Source of the DNA: Oenanthe sinensis
Lineage: Eukaryota; Streptophyta; Magnoliopsida; Apiales; Apiaceae
Length of the DNA stretch: 64,000 nucleotides
Assembly: GCA_028671895.1 (NCBI GenBank)
Contig: JAPMAC010000231.1
Location: forward strand, 10,690,001-10,754,000
Reading direction: 5' to 3'
Below the pieces are notes generated by a model. The model worked only from the letters and a program-made list of their open reading frames with translations, ran no database searches and was not told the origin of the DNA. A program made the translations under genes and the position numbers. Below are positions 22,092 to 33,603 of this stretch, one piece after another; within the stretch, counting starts at the first letter, position 1, and each line of letters begins with the position of its first letter.

Positions 22092-22096
22092 ATACC
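22092..22096. other. Target-site duplication ATACC of Copia-B, right copy
   Basis: It follows CCTTTCA and pairs with 7419-7423. Confidence 0.95.
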
Positions 22097-22832
22097 TATT
22101 TGGATAGTAAGTCTCAGTATTGAGCAACACCAATGCTCTTAACTGCAGAGAAGGGGACTCATCCAACTGACTGTTCTGAAACATCCGGAGTAGATCAGCT
22201 TCAAGAACTTCATTCAACACCAGCTGCAAGAATCTTGGGTACAGGCAGAAGTTCTCCATTTTGGCCTGATTCTTCAAGATCTCAGCCATGATCAACTTGC
22301 CGAAGTTATTTCTGGTGCCTGTTGCCACTGCATATCCTATCACCTTATTGAATTGAGTGATCCCATGAAATCCACCTGTCTTTGGTGCAAAGGCATGAGA
22401 CAAAATGTTGAAGAACAGATTCCACTCCTTTGGCAGGTGATTTTTGTAGATCTTCCTTGGAAGATTGGAGTTTTCCCTGGTGCAGTGGATGAACAGGAAG
22501 AAGTTGTTCAAAACTTCTGGTGAAAGATCATCTTCAAAATTTTCAGAAGGTAGATGCAGTGCTCTATTAATGTCATTTTCAGTGATTTGCACTCTCTGCT
22601 TCTTAATTTTGCAGGTGAAGGCCAAGATTTCATTTTCAGACGTGTCCATAGCAGACCTGTATACCTGTCTTAGAAGATTTCTATTTAAAGGAACAGAAGT
22701 TGTTAGTGCATACCGTACTATTGAATTTTCATTTAAAAACCTAGCCCAGTAACCTAACTCTCCTGCTCCAGTCCAATCATCTGCTAAAATGGATAAATAA
22801 TTAGTCTTTTTAATTTCAAAAAGACTCCCCAT
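22092..22832 (-). pseudogene. Copia-A extra ORF, N-terminal domain, cut off by Copia-B
   Basis: It has 247 codons from the ATG at 22832 to the insertion. The start aligns with that of Copia-B: MGSLFEIKKTNYL against MANPNFTIPKTNFV. The domain has the pattern of a short beta segment, VQITENDINRALHLPSE, then NHLPKEWNLFFNILSHAF and a helical end, like LRKFNELLGLP and MLPAKWDYVVQ in Copia-B. It recalls the plant transposon-associated protein domains in which a 'lLGLP' motif recurs, but I cannot assign a family. It lies 432 bp downstream of an internal TATA box. Nothing resembles a signal peptide or envelope protein. Confidence 0.8.
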
Positions 22833-23260
22833 TTAATTAAAAATGAAAAGTAATTTTTAATAATTAAAAGTACTGATTAAAATCGAATAACTTTGGTAAA
22901 TAATGAAAAAGAAATACTAGAATTTGCTTAAAATTAAAATATAATGAACTCCTAGTAATTTCTTAGCACACTTAACTTTTATTAAAATTTTTAATCGATT
23001 TTAACAATAAAAAAATAGTGACCAAACTGTTGAAAATATGACAAAATGTGATTTTTAAAACCCTAACCAAATTGAATGAAACCTATTGCAAATGACAGAT
23101 TAGTTCAAGGTGATTACAAAACTGGTTTTAGTTTAAAAATCGAGCATGAAATGGTCAAGTTAAGGTCGATTAAAAATACTAGATCTGAGAAATGTTCGAG
23201 TTGCGCCTATGCTGTGTATAACACTGTAAGTAACAAAACGACAACAAAAGAACTTAACTC

Positions 23261-23272
23261 AGTTATTTATAG
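23261..23272 (-). promoter_or_regulatory. Internal TATA box upstream of the Copia-A extra ORF
   Basis: The minus strand reads GTCTATAAATAA at about 23274-23263, some 40 bases after the last hairpin. The LTR has GTCTACAAATAAATAGGGG in the same position after its last hairpin, and the sequence between hairpin and TATA is also similar (CACTCAGCACTTA against CACTCAGGACTTA). This suggests a copy of the LTR promoter driving the extra ORF. Confidence 0.65.
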
Positions 23273-23308
23273 ACGCAGCTTAGAAAAATTAGAATTTTGT
23301 TTAAGTGC

Positions 23309-23614
23309 TGAGTGGCGCTTGCACAGTGGTTACACTATGTAGGCGCAACTCAGCAAGCTATCGCCACTTAGAATGAAAAGATTTGCCAATAAAAGGTGAG
23401 TGGCGCCTGTACAGTGGTTACACTGTATTGGCGCCACTTAGAATTAAAAAGACGGCCATTCTCATCTAAAAATTTGAGTGGCGCTTGTACAGTGAATGCA
23501 CTGTATTGGCGCCACTCAACACTTGAGGCGCTACTTGATGTTTTTCAATAAAGATTCTAAGTACTAGAGAATGAGTTGCGCTTATACAGTGAATGAGCTG
23601 TATAGGCGCCACTC
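23309..23614 (-). repeat. Four GCGCC hairpins in the Copia-A spacer, matching the LTR hairpins
   Basis: Copies lie at 23309-23352, 23398-23440, 23476-23518 and 23572-23614. Each has GAGTGGCGC or GAGTTGCGC, then TACAG-type sequence, an 8-10 base loop, and the complement ending GCGCCACTCA or similar. The LTRs have three of the same type. Confidence 0.9.
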
Positions 23615-24121
23615 AGTACTTAGACAGTTTTTCAAGTGGTTCCAAATTTTTTTTAAAAAAATAATAATATTCATGAATAATCCGAGTAATTAATAATTAA
23701 TAATCAATTACTCACAAATATTATTTCACAAAATATTTATTAATAACAATAATAACATTAATTGTTAAAATTATCATTATAAATAAATTATGCTTCTAAT
23801 TACTTTACTTTTATTTTAAATAAGAGAATAACTATAAATATTCATTCTTTTTATTTAAAATAATTTCAAATAATATTTAAATAAATAAGTGCCAAGAATT
23901 TATCAATTAAATACAAGCACTTAAATATTTTCTAAGATCAAAAATTAAATAAATACCAGACTAATAAATTAAGCAGGCATGCACAAGGTATTTATCTAAA
24001 TTTTAATCTTAACAGCTGGAAAATAATTTTTGGTAGATAAATTCATCAGTCCTAAAAATATTGAAGTTAATCAACTAGTGAAATTATCAGCTTCAAATTG
24101 CAGTTTTTGATTACCAACTTG

Positions 24122-27100
24122 TTAGTCAGTAGAATTTAACATCCCAAGTTCACAAACCAGTCTAGTGAAAGTGATTTCATCTAGTGGTTTAGTGAAGATG
24201 TCTACAATTTGCTGCTCTGTAGGTACAAAATGTAACACTACAGTACCATTCATGACATGCTCTCTAATGAAATGATACCTGATATCAATGTGCTTGGTCC
24301 TTGAATGTTGAACAGGATTGTTTGTGATGGCTATGGCACTTGTGTTGTCACAGAATATTGGAATTTTGCTCAGTAACAGTTCATAGTCCTGAAATTGGTT
24401 CCTTATCCACAGAATTTGTGCACAGCAACTCCCAGCAGCAACATACTCAGCTTCAGCTGTCGACATTGCAACTGAGTGCTGCTTCTTGCTATACCAGGAC
24501 ACCATTCTTCTACCAAGGAATTGACAACTCCCTGATATACTCTTTCTATCAATCCTACACCCTGCATAATCAGAATCTGTATAGCCAACAAGGTCAAAAC
24601 CTGTATCTTTAGGGTACCAAATTCCCAGATTCAGACTTCCCTTAAGATACCTAAAAATCCGTTTAACAGCTATAAGATGTGATTCTTTAGGATCTGATTG
24701 GAACCTAGCACACAAGCATGTAGAGAACATAATATCTGGCCTACTTGCAGTAAGGTAAAGTAATGAGCCGATCATACCTCTGTAGCTTGTGATGTCTACC
24801 CTCTTACCAGGCTCATCTTTATCAAGCTTAGTGGCAGTTGCCATTGGGGTTTTGGCTGTGGATGCATCTTCAAGACCATACTTCTTCAATAATTCTTTGA
24901 TGTACTTGTTCTGGCAAATGAAGATTCCATCTTTCCTTTGGCTTACTTGGAGTCCAAGGAAGTAGTTCAGCTCTCCCATCATGCTCATTTCATACCTACT
25001 CTGCATTAGCTTAGCAAATCTACTACACAATTGATCGTTAGTAGAACCAAATATAATGTCATCTACATAGACTTGCACTAATATCATATCATTTTTATGC
25101 ATTTTATGGAATAGAGTCTTATCTATGACACCTCTAGTAAAACCATTTTCAAGTAAAAATATAGATAGAGTGTCATACCATGTTCGAGGGGCTTGCTTCA
25201 GGCCATAGAGTGCTTTGAAGAGGAAGTACACAAAATCTGTAAATTCTGGATCTTCAAACCCTGGGGGTTGTTCCACATATACTTCTTCTTCCAGCTCTCC
25301 ATTTAGGAATGCACTCTTCACATCCATTTGATATACCTTAAAGTTGGAATGTGCTGCAAATGCCAAGAACATCCTGATAGCTTCAAGCCTTGCCACTGGT
25401 GCATATGTTTCATCATAATCTATTCCTTCCTCCTGGGAATAACCTTTGGCAACCAGTCTGGCTTTGTTCCTCGTAACAATGCCATCTTCATCCAGCTTGT
25501 TTCTGAATACCCACTTTGTGCCAATAATAGACTTGTTCTTTGGCCTGGGTACCAGCTTCCATACTTTTTGTCTCTCAAATTGATTGAGTACTTCTTGCAT
25601 GGCAAGAATCCAATCTGGATCTTTTAGTGCTTCTTCCACTTTCTTTGGTTCTATTTCAGAGAGAAAACCAGATAATAAACATTCATTTTGGGAAGCACGT
25701 CTTGTTTGAACTCCAGCATCTGGATTTCCAAGAATCAACTCAAAGGGGTGATCTCTACTCCGCACCCTATGTCTAGGCAGATTTGCCCTAGATGATTCAG
25801 CCTGATTTTCATTATTGTGCTGGGTCCTGTTTGTAGATCCTTCAGTTGCTCCCCCTGAGCTGCTGCTAGGATGAGAATGAGATTCTCTGCCACTACTAGT
25901 AGTTTCTGTGAATCTTCCACTGTTTCCACTACTAGGGTCAGAATCATCATTGTTGATATTCTCATTTGGAGGTTGAATTTCTGTTGCAGCTTCAGGTTCT
26001 ACTTCACTTTCATCTGAGTTCAAATTTTCAAACTGCAGAGTTTCAGTGTCGTCTGTTCTTTGTAGACTTGGGAGGTTTAGATCATCGAAAGTTACGTTCA
26101 TGCTTTCAATGACCTTTTTATGATCAATCACATAAACCCTGTACGCCTTAGATTCCATTGAATAGCCAAGAAATATGCCTTCATGAGCCTTGGATTCCAA
26201 CTTTCCTAGATGCTCATCATCTTTCAATACGAAGCACTTTGCTCCAAACACATGAAAGTATTTCAGTGTTGGTTTCTTGTTGGCCATTATCTCATAAGGA
26301 GTCTTGTCATGTTCTTTATTAATCAGGGTACGATTTTGAGTGTAGCAAGCTGTGTTGACTGCTTCAGCCTAAAAGTATAGAGGCAACTTTGCTTCATTCA
26401 GCATTGTTCTTGCTGCTTCAACCAAAGTCCTGTTCTTCCTCTCTACCACTCCATTTTGTTGTGGAGTTCTGGGCGCTGAGAATTGTCTTGTTATTCCTTT
26501 TTCCACACAGAATTCATTCAGGATTGCATTTCTGAATTCTGTTCCATTGTCAGACCTTATCTTCCTGACAGGCAGACCATCTTCCAACTCAAGTTTCTTT
26601 AAGTGATTGATGATTGTTTGAGGGGCTTCATCCTTTGCGGCTAGAAACAACACCCACGTGTACTTGGAGTAGTCATCAACAATTACAAGTGCATATCTCT
26701 TTCTTGACATAGACATGACATTGACTGGACCAAATAAATCCATATGCAGTAATTGCAGTGGTTCAGTAATGTCGGTTGAGTCTTTGCTTTGGTGAGATGC
26801 TTTCTTTGACTTCCCCTTTTCACATGCTTCGCATAACCCTTCTTGACAGAATTCCATCTCGGGCAGACCTCTAACCAATTCCCTCTTTACCAAAGAGTTC
26901 ATTGTTTTGAAGTTGAGGTGAGAAAGTTTCTTGTGCCACAACTAACTGTCCTCTGTTGAAGCTTTGCTGTAAAAACATTGAACTTCACCTTTGCTTGCAG
27001 AGAATAAGTCAGCTACAAAGAGATTCCCCTTTCTCACTCCCTGAAGAGCAAGCTTCGTATCCTTCCTGCTTTGGATGGCACATCTTTCTTTCTCAAAAGT

Positions 27101-27400
27101 TACTTTGTATCCCTTGTCAGTGAACTGACTGATACTCAGAAGGTTGTGCTTTAATCCATCCACAAGAGAGATGTTTTCAATGATAACATTCCCGATTTCC
27201 AGATTGCCATATCCCGTTGTGAATCCCTTGCTGTTATCTCCAAAGGTCACTATCGGGCCAGCTTTCTCAATCACATCTGTTAGCAGGGCTTTATCTCCAG
27301 TCATGTGCCTCGAACATCCACTGTCAAGTATCCACATGACACGTTTGCTCTTTGCTGTACCCTGCATCCACAGATTGATTACTTTTTCTTTGGTACCCAA
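24122..27400 (-). pseudogene. pol: Copia-A pol polyprotein with two nonsense codons
   Basis: A 1,092-codon frame encodes protease (ILDSGCSRHMTG), the zinc-binding pre-integrase segment (LWHKKLSHLNF...CEACEKGKSK), integrase (MDLFGP, RSDNGTEF, NGVVERKNRT, the DD35E triad), reverse transcriptase (GTKWVFRNKLDEDG, MDVKSAFLNGELEEE, YVDDIIFG) and RNase H (DSDYAGCRIDRKS, STAEAEY), ending IFTKPLDEITFTRLVCELGML. TAG codons at 26942-26944 and 26369-26371 replace Trp codons that are intact in Copia-B. It overlaps the gag end by 22 bases in the -1 frame; no ATG starts it, so it would be made by frameshifting. Confidence 0.95.
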
Positions 27401-29856
27401 ATTTGATTGGGTCCAAGAGGCTTAGATAAGTAAACATTTTTATCTATAGTAGATTTCTGGTCCTTGTCCTTCTCATCGACTGAACCCTTGCCCTTTGGTT
27501 TAGCCTTGACAGAAGTGTCTTTAGGCTTAGGGACAGGGGTTTCCTTCCTAACTTTAGGAGGACTGGCAGTCTTTACCCTAACATGCTTTCTAGTCATGTT
27601 CACATCTGTATTCATGCAAGTACTTGATGATGTATTCATTAAGTTAATGTATGCAGACATGATATTGAAAGCACATGGCATGCATCCTACTTTACCGTAT
27701 GGTTGATGAGGAATAGACATGGCAGGCATGGTAAGCATAACAGGCATACTGGAAGTTTCTGTTTTAACTACTTTTACCTTATTGCATGCATGCGTAAGAT
27801 GACCAGTAGAATTGCAATTATTACAGACTTTCCTAGCATTGTTAGCACCTACCTTACCATTTCTGTTAGCTTTCTTACTTTCAGTTTTATTGCCTTCTTC
27901 AATTTTAACATGTTTCCTTGGTTCTTCAATTTTAACAGATTTCTTAGGCATATTCTTCTTATCTACAACCTTTTCCTTTTTCTCCTCAGCAAGGAGTTCT
28001 TCTTTCATTAAGAGATCATCTTCATTTAGGGGTTCTATGACGAATTTCTTATAAAGGGGCTTAGCTACATCCTTCGATACATGTGGAATGTCTTGCTTCA
28101 TAGGACTTTCCTCAGCAATATATTCTACATGCATTTTTTCTGCTTTCTTATCATAGTCAAAACCTATTCCTGCTTTCTGACCTATGACTTGTTTGTCTAT
28201 AGCCTCCTTTACAAGATTCGCAGACTTCTTATATGCTTGAAGTTTTAACTCTAAATCAGAAATTTTACTTCTTAGAGCTGCTTCTACTTCCTGGTTGCAC
28301 TTATCTCTATTCTGAAAGTATTCTATCTTCTGTTTAAGATCTTCTACATTAACACATGCAAGCTCTAGTTCTTCGTTTTTAGCTTCTAACAGTTTATTCT
28401 TAAGAACTAGTTTAACATTTTCTTCTACAGATGCTAGCATGCTTGTATGAATATTAAACATTTCTATGCTTAGATCTTCCACAGTTTTCTTATACTCAGA
28501 ATTAGACATTTCAACGGAAGAAATAAATGATACCTTGGATGATTGAGGTGATGCTTCTGAAGAGTCTGCCATTAACGCAAGATTTCCATAAACCTCCTCT
28601 TCATCATTATCTGAATCATCTCAGCTCTTTCCTTCAGTTATATAAGCTCTTCCTTGATGCTTCTTCACCAGCGCATCATACTTCTGCTTTAATTCATCGT
28701 AGGACTCCTTCCTTTCATTCCCTTGTTTTGGTTTCCGGCATTCTCTTGCAAAATGACCGGGTTCTCCACAATTGTAGCATTTAAACTTGCTTCTATCTAC
28801 CATCCCTGTCTGATAGCCTCCTCTGCTGTGAGACCCTGAAGACGATCCACCTCGATTACTGCTTTTGTCCCTGGAACCACTGTAACTTGAATTATTCTTA
28901 AATTTGTACTTTGGGTTCCTCCTGAATTTGAGGTTCTTGAACTTTCCCGCCATGTAGGCCATAGTCTTGTTTTCCAGTTATTCAAGTTCTTCTATTGAAT
29001 AGAAGTCGTCTTCATCACCTGGTTGATTAGATTCTGATAATTCAGCTTCTACAATTTCTTCCTTTTCAACTACAGGTGCTTCTTTGTTAGTCTCCTTGAC
29101 AGCAATATCACTGGCTACAAGAGTTGTCGTCTTTAACAGTGCTGTGTTCTTACTGTCCACTGTACCTGAGCCGTAAATGATTTGTCTCTGCTCTTGCTCC
29201 ATCTCATGAGTCTTGAGCTTTCCATATAGCATTTCAATTGACATATCATTTATATCACTTCTTTCTCTGATAGCAGAGATTTTGTGCTCTAGGTGTGCTG
29301 GCAGCGTCAACATGAATTTTCTGTTGATTTCCCTTCGCGTGTAAGCCTTCCCATGTAGAGACAAGTCATTCAGCAATTTGTTGTATCTCTCAAAAACTTG
29401 AGTTATACTTTCTCCAGGTAATGACTTGAATGCTTCATATTGGGAGGTAAGAATGTCCAGCCTGTTTTCCTTCACTTCAGCTGTACCCTCCATTAGCAGA
29501 TTTATTGTGTCCCACATCTGTTTGGCACTGGTGCAATTGATCACCTGATTCAGCATTGTTGTGTCCAAAGAATCCATCAAGATGCATTGTAGATGATTGT
29601 CCCATGCTACTCTCTCTTTGTCAGTATCAGTAAACTCTGAAGGTTCCTTTGGGGTAAATCCTTGAGGAATCCGTTCTCCGTCTTCTGACACTGTCTCCGG
29701 TGTAAGCTTTTGAGGAACATAGGGGCCATTTTCCAGAATTCCCAGATATTGAGAATTACATGTTTTAATAAAAATGGTCATCTTTTTTTTCCACAAAATG
29801 TATTCATTTTTGTCAAAGGTGGGAATTTTAATGCTGCTTAATTTTTGGGTACTCAT
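27379..29856 (-). pseudogene. gag: Copia-A gag with two nonsense codons
   Basis: An 825-codon frame runs from the ATG at 29856. The first 290 residues are the copia gag core (NEYILWKKKMTIFIKTC, LENGPYVP, the MWDTINLLMEGT segment). A stop TAA at 28978-28980 replaces a Lys codon of Copia-B. Then come a basic Gly/Ser-rich stretch and a CCHC knuckle (CYNCGEPGHFAREC), a stop TGA at 28621-28623 in place of Trp, a coiled-coil stretch, a Lys-rich region and a second knuckle (CNNCNSTGHLTHAC). It ends IWVPKKK. Two knuckles flanking a coiled coil are shared with Copia-B. The 5' leader is 29857-30129. Confidence 0.93.
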
Positions 29857-30129
29857 GGTTAAGAATTTTAAGTCTTAAGAAATAATTAATTTCTCAAAAA
29901 TTAAAATCAATTCGAATAAAAATTAAATATTGAGAAAATAATTTTTAATTCGAATTCTTGATGATTGATAGCTTTTCAAAATTTAGTGAATTAAAAAATC
30001 AAGGAAAAATTCGAAATTGAATTATCTTTTAAAAAATAAAAGAAAATTCAAGATAAATTTTTCTAGATCTAAAACTCCACTTTGTAGAAAAACTATTTTT
30101 GGATCTTGATTTGTAAAGTCAATCAACAA
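29857..30129 (-). other. Copia-A 5' leader
   Basis: AT-rich untranslated stretch between the primer site and the gag ATG; no ORF or other feature seen. Confidence 0.7.
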
Positions 30130-30141
30130 GCTCTGATACCA
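30130..30141 (-). other. Primer-binding site of Copia-A
   Basis: The minus strand reads TGGTATCAGAGC, two bases (AT) after the 5' LTR end; initiator-Met tRNA type. Copia-B and the remnant at 48530 use the same two-base spacer. Confidence 0.93.
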
Positions 30142-30143
30142 AT

Positions 30144-31393
30144 TGTTAGGTCCAATATCATCATAGAAGGGGGGGTTGAATATGATGTTGTAGATTTTTT
30201 GCTTTTAATGCGGAAATATTTGTGTTTTTATAAGAAATGAACTTGACTGATAATAAAACACAAAGCTGGGAAATAACAAGTTATTATTAAATCCCTGGGG
30301 TGCTACAAATCTAATCAAATGATTAGCTGCAGTGGGTTCAAAACAATATTACAACAAATACAGTTGGGAGAAATAAGTGTCTGGCTTTAATGGAGCTTCC
30401 CGGCTGTGAATGTTGATAGCTTGAAGATGATCACTTACTAAAACAATTGATTTGAACCCCTATTTATTTGTAGACTTTTGGAAATAAATTCTTACAATGC
30501 TAAGTCCTGAGTGGCGCCTTATGTGTGAGTTGCGCCTATACAGTGGTTACCCTGTATAGGCGCCACTCATGCCTTAGAATTTCCAAGCATGCTGCGCCTT
30601 AGAGTGTGAGTTGCGCCTTGAGGGTGAGTTGCGCTTGTACAGTGTGTTCCCTGTACAGGCGCCACTCATGACTTGGAATAAGAGTGCCTTGAATACTTGA
30701 TTGACTTTGAGTTGCGCCTTGAGAGTGAGTTGCGCTTGTACAGTGTGTTCCCTGTACAGGCGCCACTCATGACTTGGGCACTAATTCTTGTGCCTTCACT
30801 TGACAGTATTGTTTCACCTTGAAATGTAGACTACACCTCTTCACTGCTTCAAGAGTAATAACCACCAACTGTAGTAATACCTTCCTTAGCATATTTAACT
30901 CGAATTCTTGAATTAATTACCACTTGAATTTTACTCTTCTGACTTGGCTTGATCAACTGATTTTCTTCTGATTAATTAAGATAATTCTCTTCTTGTTATG
31001 CTGACGCTTAGTGCACTGGTCTGGTTCACAAACGACTAACACTTGAATGAATTTCCTTAATCTCTGTTCTGTTTCAGCTGATAAACCCTGGACTTTTGCA
31101 TTGCTTCTGATCACTGAAACCCTTTGACAATTATACATGGATCACTGCTCTGTCTTTAGTATGAAGTCTTCTGAACTCTTATTTGTCACTGAGGCTTGAA
31201 CATATTAATGAACTTCTCTCACTGACGTTCAGTAATACTTTCATCTTGAATGCTCAGCAATGATGAATGTATTATCTTCTTGATTATGTCCTTCTGGATT
31301 CCTGTGCTGCATATTAGTATTCTTTATCTGTCTTTGTTTCTTAGTTGAGTTATCGTTATCACTATTACATACTACGTTACATTATGCTTTACA
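30144..31393 (-). repeat. Copia-A 5' LTR (right copy), the promoter LTR
   Basis: 1,250 bp. Hairpins lie at about 30527-30569, 30625-30669 and 30727-30769. The conserved motif lies at 31012-31038. This LTR precedes gag and would drive the genomic RNA. Confidence 0.96.
30457..30473 (-). promoter_or_regulatory. TATA-like box in the Copia-A 5' LTR
   Basis: The minus strand reads CTACAAATAAATAGGGG about 35 bases after the last hairpin region. It is the counterpart of the better CTATAAATAA in the spacer at 23263-23272. Confidence 0.55.
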
Positions 31394-31398
31394 AAAAC
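31394..31398. other. Target-site duplication AAAAC of Copia-A, right copy
   Basis: It follows TTTACA and continues into the gypsy LTR sequence TATTGAGAGG. Confidence 0.95.
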
Positions 31399-32079
31399 TA
31401 TTGAGAGGATAGTTTTACGAGTAGCTAAAGTAGGCCCGAGGAGGTGAAGTACCGGGCGAAATGTAGAGTAATTGTATAAATTACAATTAGCCTGCTACAT
31501 ATGTATGTAAACTAAGAGTGGGTTCTTATATGATTATAGAGTACCCGGAGCGTGGAGAAGTTGGAATGGCATTCCTCGGACTCCAGGCAAGTTTCCGACT
31601 CTATTGTTTTATTCCATATCAGAATATTGTTGATTCATGGTGAAGCCAAACTTTTTGAAATCTTTGACTTAATGATAAGTTCTTCGATTATACATTTTGT
31701 TGTGTTTGGAACTACTTAGCTCATGATTGTTATTGGAAATGCACGTCGGCATTTCACCTTGAACTGTCTTGTTCATATATAACTTGATTCTTCTGCTACT
31801 CTGAACTTCTCGAAAAGTTAGAGTATGCAAGTATCTGACACTTTGTCACATTGATTCTGATGTATGACATATGTATGCATAGGTTGTTTAAGGTAGTTCC
31901 TTGCGAGTAGGACTAGATCCTTTCAACCTAATTCTGAGCCGCCTCTGAACTTCTTAAAAAGTTAGAGGACGTTTGTTTTCAGTTTTGTATAACTGAATCT
32001 GGTGTCGAGTACATCTTTTTGGTACTCGATGGTCGACCGGGAGTAGTCTAGTGTGTCTCGACGGTTAGTCGAGGTTCAA

Positions 32080-32400
32080 TATTTTAAATAATATTTAGTT
32101 TATTAAATATTATTTAAAAAATATAGAAAGTGTTTAAAGGTTAATTAAATACTTTCAGGGCATTTGAAATTATTTAAATATTATTTAATATTGATTAAAT
32201 ATTATTTAAATATTTTGGGGCATTTAAAAGTATTTAACTACTGATTAAATACTTCCAACTCGTTTTGGTTTATTTAAATATTATTTAATGTTGATTAAAT
32301 ATTATTTAAATATGTTGAATCGTTTAAGATTATTTAAATATCAAATAATATTGATTATATTGGGATTAAATATTTTAATTCTTTTAAATCCTTTTAATAT
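32080..32400. repeat. AT-rich ATTTAAATATT repeats in the left gypsy LTR
   Basis: TTATTTAAATATTATTTAAT motifs recur four to five times, spaced by 'ggcattt' or 'tcgttt' strings. The same block is at about 39430-39740, and related blocks lie at 52560-53060 and 61740-62260. It is probably a hairpin-prone LTR segment. Confidence 0.75.
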
Positions 32401-32832
32401 TTTTCGAGGACTATTCTGGGCCTCCTAAATATTAATAAAATATTTATTTGCCCTTTAAAAATATTCTGGATTTGTCTAAGCGTCTTTGAGTATTATTTTT
32501 CATTAAATAATAAATAGCGAGCGATGACTCGGATATTTTGGATTTATTCTGAGTCGATAACTCCAGGTTCGGGAGGTAACGTCCGACTCCGATATTCCTC
32601 CCAGTTGTATTGGTGCCTCGTGGCCCATGGTTTCACCCCAAAACGGTAATGTTTTGTGGAGTCTATTTTAGCTAGTATTAGCGGCTCCCCGGTCGCGTTC
32701 TTGAGTCTCCTTGATTCAAGGGTTTTTGTCTCGTTGAATTTGTTGACTGAGAGTCAGCCTAGATGTTTCGAGAGTACTCCTACCTCGTTTCGGGAGCCAA
32801 GCTATTGTCAGATATTGAAATCTAACAATAGG

Positions 32833-33358
32833 TCGTTGTTGTTCTGGAAGGTTGTATTAAATTCCCTTCCTTATCTGTTGATTGAAATCCTGTGATGGAT
32901 TGTCGTTGTTGTTCTGGAAGGTTGTATTAAATTCCCTTCCTTATCTGTTGATTGAAATCCTGTGATGGATTGTCGTTGTTGTTCTGGAAGGTTGTATTAA
33001 ATTCCCTTCCTTATCTGTTGATTGAAATCCTGTGATGGATTGTCGTTGTTGTTCTGGAAGGTTGTATTAAATTCCCTTCCTTATCTGTTGATTGAAATCC
33101 TGTGATGGATTGTCGTTGTTGTTCTGGAAGGTTGTATTAAATTCCCTTCCTTATCTGTTGATTGAAATCCTGTGATGGATTGTCGTTGTTGTTCTGGAAG
33201 GTTGTATTAAATTCCCTTCCTTATCTGTTGATTGAAATCCTGTGATGGATTGTTGTGTTGTTCTGGGAGGTTGTATTAAATTCCCTTCCTTAACAGTTGA
33301 TTGAAATCCTAGGGTGGATTGTTGTTATTCTAGAAGGTTTGATTAAATTTCCTTCTAG
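32833..33358. repeat. 70-bp tandem array in the left gypsy LTR, six perfect units plus decayed ones
   Basis: Units begin at 32833, 32903, 32973, 33043, 33113 and 33183 and appear identical. A diverged unit starts near 33253 and a partial one near 33322. Each includes AAGGTTGTATTAAATTCCC and GATTGAAATCCTG. Confidence 0.95.
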
Positions 33359-33603
33359 GTTTGATGATTTTTAAAGTATTCATCAGGGACTGGAGTAAAA
33401 GTTGCGTAAGAGGTCGGGGACGCACGACCCAGCCGTAATTAAAGGCCCATGAGTTGCCTAGGGTGACGTCCCGATAAGGGGTTGTCCTTCTACTAGTAGA
33501 GAAAATGACGAAATGTCGATTGTACATGCGACTGATCATCGAGTACAATAAGGCGTTGAAAAATCTCCAGTTAATCCCGTTTCTTCCAATTGGAATTTGA
33601 CGT

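Larger units (their letters stand above)
22833..24121 (-). other. Copia-A spacer between pol and the extra ORF
   Basis: About 1.3 kb is non-coding and AT-rich at 23640-24000. It contains four hairpin repeats of the LTR type and a TATA box, listed separately. The part between the TATA box and the ATG at 22832 would be the leader of an internal transcript. Confidence 0.75.
2581..31393 (-). mobile_element. Copia-A, Sirevirus-style Ty1/copia element, nested host of Copia-B
   Basis: It is bounded by TGTTAGG...TTTACA (+ strand) and the duplication AAAAC (2576-2580, 31394-31398). On the minus strand the order is 5' LTR 30144-31393, primer site, gag, pol, spacer with hairpins, extra ORF, polypurine tract, 3' LTR 2581-3831. 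The LTRs are 1,251 and 1,250 bp with about fifteen differences by eye, so a young insertion. Copia-B (7424-22091) interrupts its extra ORF. The big gag, the extra ORF after pol, the GGGGGAGAT tract and the palindrome clusters in the LTR fit the Sirevirus genus (family knowledge). Confidence 0.95.

Noticed and set aside
32833..33252. CRISPR-like direct repeats
   Set aside because: The units are head-to-tail without unique spacers, in plant LTR DNA: a tandem array.
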